A stretch of DNA of 64,000 nucleotides from Acidimicrobiia bacterium. Lineage in GTDB: Bacteria; Acidobacteriota; Vicinamibacteria; Vicinamibacterales; CAVVIG01. The stretch spans positions 1-64,000 of the forward strand of contig VFZL01000011.1 in the NCBI GenBank assembly GCA_016871175.1, written 5' to 3'. Under the pieces are notes generated by a model. The model was not told where the DNA came from. It made no database searches and saw nothing but the letters and a program-made list of their open reading frames with translations. This document shows, piece after piece, positions 36,040 to 44,941 of the stretch. A program made the position numbers and the translations under genes. The stretch's first letter is position 1. Every line of letters begins with the position of its first letter.

Positions 36040-36344
36040 TCGGGAATCCAATAACCGTTGCTGTGTGTGACGACCGGAAGAGCCAGCAGTACGACGAAGA
36101 AGGCAGCGGTGACCGCCAGCACCGCGTAGATCAGCTTCTTCTCGGAAATGAGGTGCATGAAGTAGCACGCGACCAGCGATCCCTTGACAATGGCGACGAC
36201 CAGCGCGACGGTCACCGCCAAGGGCACGGACAGATGGAGACGAGAGATCGCCACCGTAATTACGGTCAGCACCATGAGTGCGACGAAGACGGAGATGTAG
36301 ACCCTAACGTGTCTGTCGATATCAACTGCGTGATCGCTCGTCAT
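36036..36344 (-). CDS. coxD: Cytochrome c oxidase subunit IV (CtaF-like)
   Basis: A 102-residue protein with three helices, matching the prokaryotic subunit IV family: HVRVYISVFVALMVLTVITV, LAVTVALVVAIVKGSLVACYFMHL with the characteristic K-G/x-VxxYFMHL motif, and YAVLAVTAAFFVVLLALPV. It stabilises the aa3-type oxidase. It follows coxC by 9 bp and overlaps the next small gene. Confidence 0.82.
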   Translation of the reverse strand: MTSDHAVDIDRHVRVYISVFVALMVLTVITVAISRLHLSVPLAVTVALVVAIVKGSLVACYFMHLISEKKLIYAVLAVTAAFFVVLLALPVVTHSNGYWIPE

Positions 36345-36353
36345 AGACGCTGC

Positions 36354-36944
36354 CTACAGCAGATACAAGGTCGGGAAGAGGAAGATCCACACCAGATCCA
36401 CGAAGTGCCAGAAGAGGCCGGAGTTCTCGACCCGGTTCGTGAACCACTCCGGGTTGGTGTAATACTGCTTCGCGCCGGGACCCCAGAAATACGCGTTCAC
36501 CGCCATGCCGCCCGCGACGTGCAGCATGTGCAGACCGGTCAGCGTGAAGTAGATGGCGTAGAAGTTGTCGGTGCTGGGGAAGTGCCCGTGGTGGAACTTG
36601 TCGCTGTATTCGAAGTACTTGACGATGAGGAAGACCAACCCGAGCAGGACCGTTCCCCCTATATACATGCGGAATGTCCCCAGTTTGCGGCGCATCAGCG
36701 ACGCCCACGCCATGACCATCGTCACCGACGACGAAATCAGGACGAGCGTGTTGAAGGTGGCCAACGGGACACTCAAGATCGTGTCTCCGCGAGGCCAGCT
36801 CGAAGACCCTGTTCGGATGAGGATGTACGATGCGAACAGCGCGCCGAACAGCATGACTTCCGACGCGAGGAAGAGCCAGATCCCAATCTTGCCGTTGTTC
36901 AGGCCGGTATCGCGCCGTGCTTCTACTGTGTACGGGATCTCCAT
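36354..36944 (-). CDS. coxC: Cytochrome c oxidase subunit III
   Basis: A 196-residue protein of the short, five-helix subunit III type: KIGIWLFLASEVMLFGALFASY near the start, then helices MVMAWASLM, LLGLVFLIVKYFEY, FTLTGLHMLHVAGG with the conserved His pair, and the C-terminal SGLFWHFVDLVWIFLFPTLYLL. It supports proton uptake and stability of subunit I. It starts 5 bp after coxA. Confidence 0.88.
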   Translation of the reverse strand: MEIPYTVEARRDTGLNNGKIGIWLFLASEVMLFGALFASYILIRTGSSSWPRGDTILSVPLATFNTLVLISSSVTMVMAWASLMRRKLGTFRMYIGGTVLLGLVFLIVKYFEYSDKFHHGHFPSTDNFYAIYFTLTGLHMLHVAGGMAVNAYFWGPGAKQYYTNPEWFTNRVENSGLFWHFVDLVWIFLFPTLYLL

Positions 36945-36949
36945 GGTGA

Positions 36950-38713
36950 TCAGGCCTCACACTGCGGTACGAAGTCCTTCTTCGCGCCGGGAAGGCTGTA
37001 GTCGTACGGACCTCGGTGGGCTACCGGTTCCGTGCTGAAATTTCCGTGCGGCGGTGGCGACGGAGCCGCCCACTCGATGGTGGTCGCCTCCCATGGATTG
37101 TCTCCCACCTTCTCTCCGTTCCACATGCTCGAGAAGAAGTTGTAGATGAAGGGTAGCTGGAAGAGCGCCATGATCCACGCGCCCCAAGACGACACGGCGT
37201 TCCAGTGGAGAATCGGCTGCGCGAAGTCGTAGGTCGCCCCGCCGTCGAAGAGCCGCCGTGACACGCCGGCCATCCCCACGATGAACATCGGCATGAAGAC
37301 GATGTTCATGCAGATCATCGAACCCCAGAAATGGATCTTGCCGAGCGTCTCGTTCATCATCCGCCCAGTCGCCTTCGGGAACCAGTAGTAGACCCCCGCG
37401 AAGAGGGCGAAGATCGTCCCGGGCGCGACGACGTAGTGGAAGTGGGCGATGACGTAGTACGTGTCGTGCAGGGGAATATCCGACACGTTCAGGCCAAGCG
37501 GCAACCCGGTCAGGCCGCCGATCCCGAACATCGGCAGGAAGCCGAGCGCGAACAGCATCGGCGTATTGAACCGGATGGACCCACCCCAGAGCGAGAGGAT
37601 TAGTGCCGTCAGGATGACGACCGACGGGATCGAAATGATCATCGTTGTCGTCTGGAAGAACGTCGCCATGGCGGTCCCCATGCCGGTCATGAACATGTGG
37701 TGCGCCCAGACGATGAACGACATGAAGCCGAGGAACACGAGCGAGTAGACCATCGGCTTATAACCCCACAACGGCTTGCGTGTGTTGTTCGCGATGATCT
37801 CGGCGACGATGCCCATGGCGGGGAGGATCAAGACATAGACCTCCGGGTGCGCCAGGAACCAGAAAAGGTGCTGCCAGAGGAGGGCGTTGCCGCTACCCGC
37901 CACCTGGAGCGGCTGGCCGCTCACGACGAGGCCGCTCGGGAGGAAGAAGCTCGTGCCCGCCACGCGATCCATCAACTGCATGACGCCCGCAGCCTCCAGC
38001 GGTGGGAAGGCCAGGAGCAGGAGGAACGCGGTGACGAACTGCGTCCACACGAAGAAGGGGAACCGCATGAACATCAGCCCCTTGGCGCGGAGCTGAATCG
38101 TGGTCGTGATGAAGTTGATCGCGCCGAGCAGCGACGAGGTAATCAGGAAGATCATCCCGACCAGCCACCACGTCTGACCTGAACCCGCGATGATGGCCAG
38201 AGGCGAGTAAGAGGTCCACCCGGACTGCGCGGCGCCGCCCGGCACGAAGAAGCTCGCCAGCATCGTCACGCCGCCCAGGAAGAAGGCCCAGTAGCTCAAC
38301 ATGTTGAGCCGCGGGAACGCCATGTCTGGGGCTCCAATCTGGAGCGGGAGCACGAAGTTGCCGAATCCGCCGACGGCGAGCGGTACCACGCCCATGAACA
38401 CCATGATGGTCCCGTGCATCGCCCCGAGCTCGTTGTAGAACTCGGGAAGCATGGACCCCCCGGGCATGCGCGCCTCGCCGAACAGCGCGCCAATGATCGG
38501 CAGCGGGGCACCTGGGTACGCCAGCTGCCAGCGCATGAGCATCATCAGACAAAAGCCGAAGAAGAGGAACAGCAGGCCGCTGATGCCGTACTGGATCCCG
38601 ATGACCTTGTGGTCCACGGAGAAGACGTACTTTCGCCAGAAGCCGAGCTCTTCGTGATGGGCCTCGTGCCCGACGTGTGGTCCGTGTGGGTCGACGGTTG
38701 TTGGGTGGCTCAT
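36950..38713 (-). CDS. coxA: Cytochrome c oxidase subunit I (heme-copper oxidase)
   Basis: Start at ATG 38713 (MSHPTTVDPHGPH); the track ORF begins 84 codons upstream in the previous gene's region. The 587-residue product is a type A heme-copper oxidase: low-spin heme His in LGAMHGTIMVFMG, the His-Tyr cross-link motif AHPEVYVLILPAMG, the CuB pair VWAHHMFMTGM and the final HFHYVVAPG carrying both heme ligands. The usual Gly before HPEV is Ala here and the glutamate of the D channel (XGHPEV type) is not obvious, so the D-pathway class should be checked. It forms the catalytic core with CoxB, CoxC and CoxD. Confidence 0.92.
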   Translation of the reverse strand: MSHPTTVDPHGPHVGHEAHHEELGFWRKYVFSVDHKVIGIQYGISGLLFLFFGFCLMMLMRWQLAYPGAPLPIIGALFGEARMPGGSMLPEFYNELGAMHGTIMVFMGVVPLAVGGFGNFVLPLQIGAPDMAFPRLNMLSYWAFFLGGVTMLASFFVPGGAAQSGWTSYSPLAIIAGSGQTWWLVGMIFLITSSLLGAINFITTTIQLRAKGLMFMRFPFFVWTQFVTAFLLLLAFPPLEAAGVMQLMDRVAGTSFFLPSGLVVSGQPLQVAGSGNALLWQHLFWFLAHPEVYVLILPAMGIVAEIIANNTRKPLWGYKPMVYSLVFLGFMSFIVWAHHMFMTGMGTAMATFFQTTTMIISIPSVVILTALILSLWGGSIRFNTPMLFALGFLPMFGIGGLTGLPLGLNVSDIPLHDTYYVIAHFHYVVAPGTIFALFAGVYYWFPKATGRMMNETLGKIHFWGSMICMNIVFMPMFIVGMAGVSRRLFDGGATYDFAQPILHWNAVSSWGAWIMALFQLPFIYNFFSSMWNGEKVGDNPWEATTIEWAAPSPPPHGNFSTEPVAHRGPYDYSLPGAKKDFVPQCEA

Positions 38714-38742
38714 GGGCCCCGATCTCCCGATCGCTACTGCTT

Positions 38743-39483
38743 TTACTTGGTGGGTGTGCTGAATTTGAAGTCCTGCGTCTTCGTGTCGCTGCCGCTGACG
38801 GTGACCGAGGCCGCTTGTATCCCCAGTCGCTCGTGCCAGGCGGTGATCTCGTAGGTACCCGCGTCGAGATTCGCGATGGTGAACTTCCCGTCCGTGCCGG
38901 TCACCGAGAAGAACGGATGCGTGAAGACGCCGATGTATGCGCTCATCCACGGATGGACGTCGCACTTGACCTGGAAGATCGCCTCCGCTTTGTCGAACTG
39001 CGTGCTCGTCTCCTTCAGATTCGCCGGCATCGCGCGGTTGAACGACGCGTTCACCTTGGGAAGCGTGTGGATGTTGTGGAGGACGCCGTCAGAGTTGAGG
39101 ATCCGGTAGGGCTGACCGACCATGATTCCCATCGCGTGCGGTACGTAAACACAACCGTTCTGATCGAGCGTCACGGGCGTCTTCGGTGCGGGATAGGTCT
39201 TTGCGGCCGGGAGCCCCTTTGACACCCACACGATGATGTTGGCCATCGCGTTGCCACTACCCATGACGAGCATCTCGGCCGGCACGGGTCCGGAGTGCTT
39301 CTTGGCGCACGCCGGGTCGGCGTCCATCGCGAGCGGCCTGAGATTGGGGGCTTTCCCAGCGAAGGTGATGGTCCCGGTGACGGTCGACGCGGCAAACCCG
39401 ACGCTCGGCGAGATCAACACGGCGACGAGCCCAGCCGTCAGCCACAACCCGTTCCTTCTTTGCGTGTTCGACTTCTTGATCAT
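38743..39483 (-). CDS. Exported cupredoxin-like protein with a carboxypeptidase-regulatory-type tail
   Basis: ATG 39483 has GAGAGG upstream; the longer track start is unlikely. The 246-residue product has a signal peptide (cleavage near GFAAS). The central domain contains putative type-1 copper ligands: His in GVLHNIHTLPK and the CDVHPWM triad (Cys, His, Met). The C-terminal 70 residues (FFSVTGTDGKFTIANLDAGTYEITAWHERLG) match the carboxypeptidase-regulatory/DUF2012-like sandwich. Placed between actF and coxA, it may shuttle electrons from ACIII to CoxB, replacing or supplementing cytochrome c. A structural role is the alternative. Confidence 0.72.
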   Translation of the reverse strand: MIKKSNTQRRNGLWLTAGLVAVLISPSVGFAASTVTGTITFAGKAPNLRPLAMDADPACAKKHSGPVPAEMLVMGSGNAMANIIVWVSKGLPAAKTYPAPKTPVTLDQNGCVYVPHAMGIMVGQPYRILNSDGVLHNIHTLPKVNASFNRAMPANLKETSTQFDKAEAIFQVKCDVHPWMSAYIGVFTHPFFSVTGTDGKFTIANLDAGTYEITAWHERLGIQAASVTVSGSDTKTQDFKFSTPTK

Positions 39484-39627
39484 TGCAAACCTCTCAACAC
39501 CTCTGTATGAAGCGCCGTTCTTACCGCTACGGTGAATAGATCGAACCACCTCATCCTCAAAATTCCAACTCTACACCAGGGCCCGCGCTCCGCACAACCC
39601 CTGGTCCACAGCCGCGAGGCGTCCGTT

Positions 39628-40842
39628 TCACGCGTTCTCGAAGGCCAGCGATTCAGCAATCCGCGGGTCGCGCAGCGGCACCAACGCCTGGCGTCGCAAC
39701 AGCCAGCTCACGGCCGCGATGACGCACCCGCCCACGGCGAGAAACGCCGCCAGGTCGAGCACCGATGGACTGAACCCTTCGGGATGGAGCGTCGGCATGA
39801 CCTGCCAGTAGAGGTCGACGTAATGCATGAGGAGGAGCCACACCGCCCCGACCGAGAGCGTCGATCCGTTCCGCTTGACCGAGCGGCCCATCAAGTAGAA
39901 GAACGGCGCGATGAAGTGTCCCACCATCAGCAGGAGCGCTATCGGCAACCACGACCCTTCGATCCGCGGCTTGTACCAAATCGTCTCTTCCGGTAGGTTC
40001 GCGTACCAAACCAGGAAGAACTGAGAGAAGCCGATGTAGGCCCAGAACGCCGTGAACCCGAACAGCAGCTTGCCGACATCGTGCAGATGCTCGGTGCTGA
40101 TGACCGTGTCCAGCAGACCGGCCGCCCGCATCCTCACCGCGAGCAGCGACAGCAGCGCGATGAACCCGAGGAAGCTGCCGGCGAAGAAATAGACGCCGAA
40201 CATGGTCGAGTACCAGTGCGGCGTGAGCGACATGATCCAGTCGACCGAGGCCAAGGTCGTGGTCAGCGCGAGCACAATGATCGACGGCCCGGCAAACTTG
40301 CGTAGACGAGCCGATACGCTCGCGTCGCCCGTCGCGTCCTGACCCCTCGATCCGCGGTAGTAGAACAGAGCAATGGCGGACCAGAGGCCAAAGAACAACG
40401 CGGCCCGGATCAGAAAGAACGGCACGTTGAGGTACGGCGACTTCCAGCGAAGCAGCGCATCGTGCTCCGCGGCCCCGGGATGGGCCCACTCGTACAGCAC
40501 GCCGAGACCGAAGACGACCGGGAGGAACAGCACTGCCATCACCGGCAGCGTGGCGAAGATAGTCTCGCCGATTCGTCGCAGCACGACGCCCCACGCACCC
40601 TGAGCCGCGTACTGGATCAGGACGAAAAAGAGCGCGCCCAGCGCCAGGCTCAGAAAGTACAGAAACGACACCAGCCACGAGAACAGGAACTGCTTGGGAT
40701 TCCCCATCCCCAAGATCGCGCACAGGACCACGCCCAGGACGGCACAGCCGGCGCCAATGGCCGGAAACCGGTTCCACGAGTGGCCGGGCGGAATCGCGAC
40801 TTGCTCGGGTCGCAGCTCGACGTGATCGCGGTGGGCGCTCAT
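39628..40842 (-). CDS. actF: Alternative complex III quinone-binding membrane subunit ActF
   Basis: A 404-residue protein with about ten helices, matching ActF: GVVLCAILGMGNPKQFLFSWLVSFLYFLSLALG, VLRRIGETIFATLPVMAVLFLP, STMFGVYFFAGSFLGFIALL, and SQFFLVWYANLPEETIWYKPR, a strongly conserved ActF segment. ActC and ActF are the two homologous-fold membrane subunits of ACIII. Adjacent to actD (TGA-ATG without a gap). The cupredoxin gene follows 144 bp downstream. Confidence 0.88.
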   Translation of the reverse strand: MSAHRDHVELRPEQVAIPPGHSWNRFPAIGAGCAVLGVVLCAILGMGNPKQFLFSWLVSFLYFLSLALGALFFVLIQYAAQGAWGVVLRRIGETIFATLPVMAVLFLPVVFGLGVLYEWAHPGAAEHDALLRWKSPYLNVPFFLIRAALFFGLWSAIALFYYRGSRGQDATGDASVSARLRKFAGPSIIVLALTTTLASVDWIMSLTPHWYSTMFGVYFFAGSFLGFIALLSLLAVRMRAAGLLDTVISTEHLHDVGKLLFGFTAFWAYIGFSQFFLVWYANLPEETIWYKPRIEGSWLPIALLLMVGHFIAPFFYLMGRSVKRNGSTLSVGAVWLLLMHYVDLYWQVMPTLHPEGFSPSVLDLAAFLAVGGCVIAAVSWLLRRQALVPLRDPRIAESLAFENA

Positions 40843-41400
40843 TCAGGACTCCAGCAGCTCGACGCTTCGGGCACCCAGGGACGCCAGGAGCTTCTGGGTC
40901 GCCGACGGGTCGAACTTTGGGTCCCACGATTCGACCGAAATGAAAAACGCATCGTCCGTCACGCGGTCGAAGACCTTGGAGCGGAACAGCGGATGGTGGT
41001 GCATGGGCAGCCGGTTCAGACCAAGCATGCCGAAGACGGCACCGAAGGCGGCGAAGAGCACACCCAACTCGAAGGTCACCGGGATGAACGCGGGCCACGA
41101 AAACAGCGGCTTACCGCTGATCACGAGCGGGTAGGCACTCGTGTGAACCCACCACTGCAGGACGAACCCCGTCGCAAGGCCGGTCAATCCCGCGCCAAGG
41201 ACGATCCAGGGAAGCGGGGAGCGCCCAAGCCCCATCGCTTTCTCGAGGCCGTGGACGGGAAACGGCGTATGGGCGTCCCATCGCGTGAATCCGGCGTCAC
41301 GCACTCTCTCGCACGCGTGGTACAGGTCAGCCGGGGTCGCGAACTCCGCCAGGACTCCGAAGTACGGTCCCTTGGGAAGCTGCGGCGTGAAAAGCCCCAT
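40843..41400 (-). CDS. actD: Alternative complex III subunit ActD (DUF3341)
   Basis: A 185-residue protein with an N-terminal soluble part (GVLAEFATPADLYHACERVRDAGFTRWDAHTPFPVHGLEKAMGL, typical DUF3341) and two membrane helices (WIVLGAGLTGLATGFVLQWWV; FIPVTFELGVLFAAFGAVFGML). It is a small accessory subunit of ACIII. TAATG junction with actC and direct TGAATG junction with actF show tight coupling. Confidence 0.88.
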   Translation of the reverse strand: MGLFTPQLPKGPYFGVLAEFATPADLYHACERVRDAGFTRWDAHTPFPVHGLEKAMGLGRSPLPWIVLGAGLTGLATGFVLQWWVHTSAYPLVISGKPLFSWPAFIPVTFELGVLFAAFGAVFGMLGLNRLPMHHHPLFRSKVFDRVTDDAFFISVESWDPKFDPSATQKLLASLGARSVELLES

Positions 41401-42866
41401 TACGAAGCTCCTTCGGTCACGGGATCAGGCGTCCCTCCGTGCCGCAGCGCCGCTCGGTGGTCCTTGCTCTCGCGCTCGGGGCCCCGATGCCAGTGCGGAT
41501 CGGCCTGTGGCAGGACCGTCTTGACCTCGGCGGTCGCCACCATCGGCAGGAAGCGCACGAACAGGCAGAACATCGTGAAGAAGAGCCCGAAGCTCCCGAG
41601 CAACGTCGACAGGTCCCAGAACGTCGGCGTGTAGTAATCCCAAGACGAGGGAAGGAAATCGCGGTGCAGTGAGGTCACGATGATCGTGAACCGTTCGAAC
41701 CACATGCCGATGTTGATGACGATCGACACCACGAACAGAATCGGGATGCTCGTGCGAGCCTTCTTGAACCAGAAGATCTGTGGGCTGATCACGTTGCACG
41801 AGAACATGATCCAGTACGCCCAGGCGTACGGCCCGAACGCGCGATTGACGAACGTGTAGACCTCGTAGGGGTTCCCGCTATACCAGGCGGTGAAGAACTC
41901 GGTGGTGTAGGCGTAGCCGACGATCGTCCCCGTCACGAGCATGATCTTCGCCATGTAGTCGAAGTGCCGGAGCGTGACGATGTGCTCGAGGCCGAACGCC
42001 GTCCGGCAGATCACCATGAGCGTCAGTACCATCGCGAAGCCGGAGAAGATGGCGCCCGCGACGAAGTACGGCGGGAAGATCGTCGTGTGCCAACCCGGGA
42101 GGACCGACACCGCGAAGTCCATCGAGACGATCGAGTGCACCGAGAGGACCAGTGGCGTCGCGAGAGCCGCGAGCACGAGGTAGGCGGACTCGTAGTTGTG
42201 CCACTGCCGCACCGAGCCGCGCCACCCCAGGGCGAAGAGGCCGTATGCGAACTTGCGTGTCTGGGTCTTCGCCCGATCCCGCATAGTCGCCAGATCGGGA
42301 ATCAACCCTACGTACCAGAAAAGAACGGAAACCGTTCCGTACACGCTAACGGCGAACACATCCCAGAGGAGAGGGCTCCTGAAGTTGGGCCAGGTGCCCA
42401 TCTGGTTCGGGAGCGGGAACATCCAGTAGGCCACCCAGATGCGCCCAACGTGGATTCCGGGAAACGTCAGGGCGCACATGACCGCGAAGATCGTCATGGC
42501 TTCTGCCGCCCGATTGATCGAGGTGCGCCACTTCTGGCGGAAGAGGAAGAGGATCGCCGAGATCAGCGTCCCCGCGTGCCCGATCCCGATCCAGAAGACG
42601 AAGTTCGTGATGTCGAATGCCCAGCCGACTGGGACGTTGAGCCCCCAGATCCCGATCCCCTCCCAGACCAGCCACGCGACCGACACGCCAAGCAGGCCCA
42701 GCACCGCCACCGACGGGAGGAAGAAATACCACCACGCCCTGGGTGTAGGTCGCTCCACCGGCTCCGCGACAGCGTCGGTGATGGAGTGGAAATCCGGCGA
42801 GCGCAGGATGAGAGTGGGTTCGCCCGCGACAGGGTTATCGAGCAGCTCCGCTTCCGTCTGGGCCAA
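41400..42866 (-). CDS. actC: Alternative complex III quinone-binding membrane subunit ActC (NrfD/PsrC-like)
   Basis: A 488-residue protein of the NrfD family with about ten helices. Landmarks include [45 protein letters not shown] with the conserved His, [29 protein letters not shown], and [30 protein letters not shown]. ActC oxidises quinol at the membrane and contacts ActB. It is the first gene of the minus-strand operon. Its normal partner actB lies 20 kb away in the opposing block. Confidence 0.9.
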   Translation of the reverse strand: MAQTEAELLDNPVAGEPTLILRSPDFHSITDAVAEPVERPTPRAWWYFFLPSVAVLGLLGVSVAWLVWEGIGIWGLNVPVGWAFDITNFVFWIGIGHAGTLISAILFLFRQKWRTSINRAAEAMTIFAVMCALTFPGIHVGRIWVAYWMFPLPNQMGTWPNFRSPLLWDVFAVSVYGTVSVLFWYVGLIPDLATMRDRAKTQTRKFAYGLFALGWRGSVRQWHNYESAYLVLAALATPLVLSVHSIVSMDFAVSVLPGWHTTIFPPYFVAGAIFSGFAMVLTLMVICRTAFGLEHIVTLRHFDYMAKIMLVTGTIVGYAYTTEFFTAWYSGNPYEVYTFVNRAFGPYAWAYWIMFSCNVISPQIFWFKKARTSIPILFVVSIVINIGMWFERFTIIVTSLHRDFLPSSWDYYTPTFWDLSTLLGSFGLFFTMFCLFVRFLPMVATAEVKTVLPQADPHWHRGPERESKDHRAALRHGGTPDPVTEGAS

Positions 42867-42902
42867 ACAGTGTTCCCCGCTGTGAGTGTGGAAATCCTCA
42901 CG

Positions 42903-42932
42903 TTTTTATCATTCGCGCATCGCTGGAGTCAA
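42903..42932 (-). promoter_or_regulatory. Candidate promoter of the actC-coxB operon
   Basis: Read on the minus strand, TTGACT (42932-42927) and TAAAAA (42908-42903) are 18 bp apart and lie 37 bp before the actC start. The -35 matches 5/6, the -10 only weakly (an overlapping ATGATAAA shift is possible). Confidence 0.35.
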
Positions 42933-43037
42933 GCGCTCGCGGGTGCACGCCGCGGCGGCCGACACGCGACACAAGGCTTCCGGAACGGAGTTCGACCGAC
43001 AGCGCGCGGAGGCGAGGCAGCGGTCCCCGGCACGCGG

Positions 43038-44240
43038 TTACGGCGCAGCCGTGAGGCCGATCTGCGCGAGCAGCGGTTCGAGGTCCTCTCCTGAGGCAGG
43101 AATGCACGTGACGATGCGCGCTGCAGCGGCCCGGACCCACGGCGTCGCCCCGGGAAGCGCGCGCACGGCTCGGCCTGCGCCAAGCAGCCGCTGCCACTGG
43201 TCGTACGTTGCCGCGGCACACTCCTGGGGCAGCGACGGCGAGCCTGTGCTGCGTTTGATCTGCGAGATCCGCGCTGACAGCTCGCGCGCCTCGATGAGCC
43301 CTGAATTGAGGCTGTGCACCCCAACAGGCGCTGCCTGGTGTGCGGCGTCGCCAGCGAGCCAGACGCCATCCCTCCCAAGCGTCTGCGCCAGGCGCCACTC
43401 GAACACGGCGAGAGTGGACCAGTAGATCCGCGTGGACCGAGCCGAGAACCACGGAGCCCTCGCGGCGATGAACTGCGCCAGCCGCTCCATCGATGGCTCG
43501 TGTGTACTGGCGTCGGGGATCTGGAATCCCCAGCGGCATCGCCCCTCCTCGAGCGGCCAGTACACGCTGGTGACATCAGGATCGAGGATGACGCGCACTT
43601 CGGCGGGCAACTCCCCCGTCGCCTCGATCTCGTAGACCGAAAACATCTGGCCACAACCGTGGTCGGCCATCTCGATCCCAGCCATTCGCCGAACGGCCGA
43701 ATCATAGCCGTCCGCGCCAATGACGTAGGCAGGCCGGAGCGTGTCGGTTCGCACGACGAGCTGCTCGGTCCGCGCCATGGGGTAACCCGTGGCGACCTGG
43801 TCGAGTTTCGCGACCTCCGCGCGGATGGGGCCGTCCAGGGCGAGGGACTGGAGGCGGTGTCCCCAGAGAACCTTGAGCTTCGCCGCGTGCAGCGCTTGTT
43901 CAACCGCCCTCTCGAGCAGGCTTTGCCGAACGATGAGCAGATACGGATGCGGCGTCGAGAGGACCGAGTAGTCGATCTCGGCACGCCTCTCCGGCCCCTC
44001 GTAATAGGCGACCTTCGTCAGCTTCCGCCCAGCGGCGACCAGCCCTGCGGACAGCCCGACCTCGTCGAGAATCCGCAGCGTTCGCGGATGGATCGCGAGC
44101 GCGTAGCTGTGTTGGGTCGTCCGCTCGTGCGTGTCGATGATCTCGACATTCACCCCGAACTGTTTCAGCAACAGCGCGGCGACCAACCCGACCGGACCGG
44201 CACCGACGACGAGAACCTCAGGATCAGGTTGATGGAACAC
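43038..44240 (-). CDS. FAD-dependent aromatic-type monooxygenase
   Basis: GTG 44240 is preceded by GAGGAG at 7 nt and directly by the conserved EVLVVGAGPVGLVAALLL motif, so it is preferred over the track start (44288). The 400-residue protein has the FAD-binding Rossmann GxGxxG, a DG motif (YVIGADGYDSAVRR) and the second FAD motif GVWLAGDAAHQAAPVG (GD). The usual GMNxGxxDA sequence is replaced by GVHSLNSGLIEA. Family members hydroxylate phenols or polyketides using NAD(P)H. No pathway partner is adjacent, so the substrate is unknown. Confidence 0.78.
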   Translation of the reverse strand: MFHQPDPEVLVVGAGPVGLVAALLLKQFGVNVEIIDTHERTTQHSYALAIHPRTLRILDEVGLSAGLVAAGRKLTKVAYYEGPERRAEIDYSVLSTPHPYLLIVRQSLLERAVEQALHAAKLKVLWGHRLQSLALDGPIRAEVAKLDQVATGYPMARTEQLVVRTDTLRPAYVIGADGYDSAVRRMAGIEMADHGCGQMFSVYEIEATGELPAEVRVILDPDVTSVYWPLEEGRCRWGFQIPDASTHEPSMERLAQFIAARAPWFSARSTRIYWSTLAVFEWRLAQTLGRDGVWLAGDAAHQAAPVGVHSLNSGLIEARELSARISQIKRSTGSPSLPQECAAATYDQWQRLLGAGRAVRALPGATPWVRAAAARIVTCIPASGEDLEPLLAQIGLTAAP

Positions 44241-44941
44241 TAGCGGACTCCTCGACGCGCCACTGGCGTCGGCGAGCCCTCGTGCCAAGAGCGTGCCACT
44301 GAGGAGAGCGGCTGATCAACCGATACGCGCGATCTCTGCGCCGGAAAACGGCGCGCGGTTGCCGGACATCCGTGGGTCGTCCGGCTGTTCACCCCTTGGC
44401 TCTCAATGGTACGTCCCCGACAGGCCAACAGCCTAATCCGTGTTCGCGAGCTGCGCGAGGATCCCTCGATGCAGACCTTGACGCAGGTGAACATGGGCGT
44501 GTCCCGCTGGGTGTAGAGGCTCGCCTCGGTATAGCGGAGCCGACCCACCAGATCGACGAACTCCTGAGGGTCATCCCGCGCGTGCGGCGACAGACGGTAC
44601 TACGATCGAGTTTTCGTGAAGGGGTAGACGAACAAATACCTGCCTCCGGGCAGCAGTTCGATACCCTCGCCGGCGCCCTTCATCCTGTTTGACGTACGGC
44701 GACCGGCCAGGAAGCTGTACACCTGCGACAGATACGCGCCCGATTTCGACCGCCTCATTGCCGCCTCATTCGATTGGAAGCACAGGGGGTCGAAGGCTAT
44801 TCGCCACAGCATGAAGTCGACGTGAACACGTGCGTGTCAACGCGAGCGGTGCCCTACGGCAGCTGCCCACTGACGCCCATCCTGCCGGTAACCTCGGAGG
44901 TGCCGCGTGAGCCTCCCTGTCAGGAGGCCGAACGCGCCGTG
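44241..44941. other. 700-bp stretch without a supported gene
   Basis: The short minus-strand frame 44600-44812 (GAGEGIELLPGGRYLFVYPF) has a slightly protein-like tail but no start signal or known family. Other frames are arginine-rich shadows. I see no clear hairpin, repeat or RNA gene. Confidence 0.4.

Noticed and set aside
35673-37001. 442-residue plus-strand ORF over the cox genes
   Set aside because: Antisense shadow of coxC, coxD and small genes; composed of Arg, Asp and His as typical for GC-rich antisense frames.
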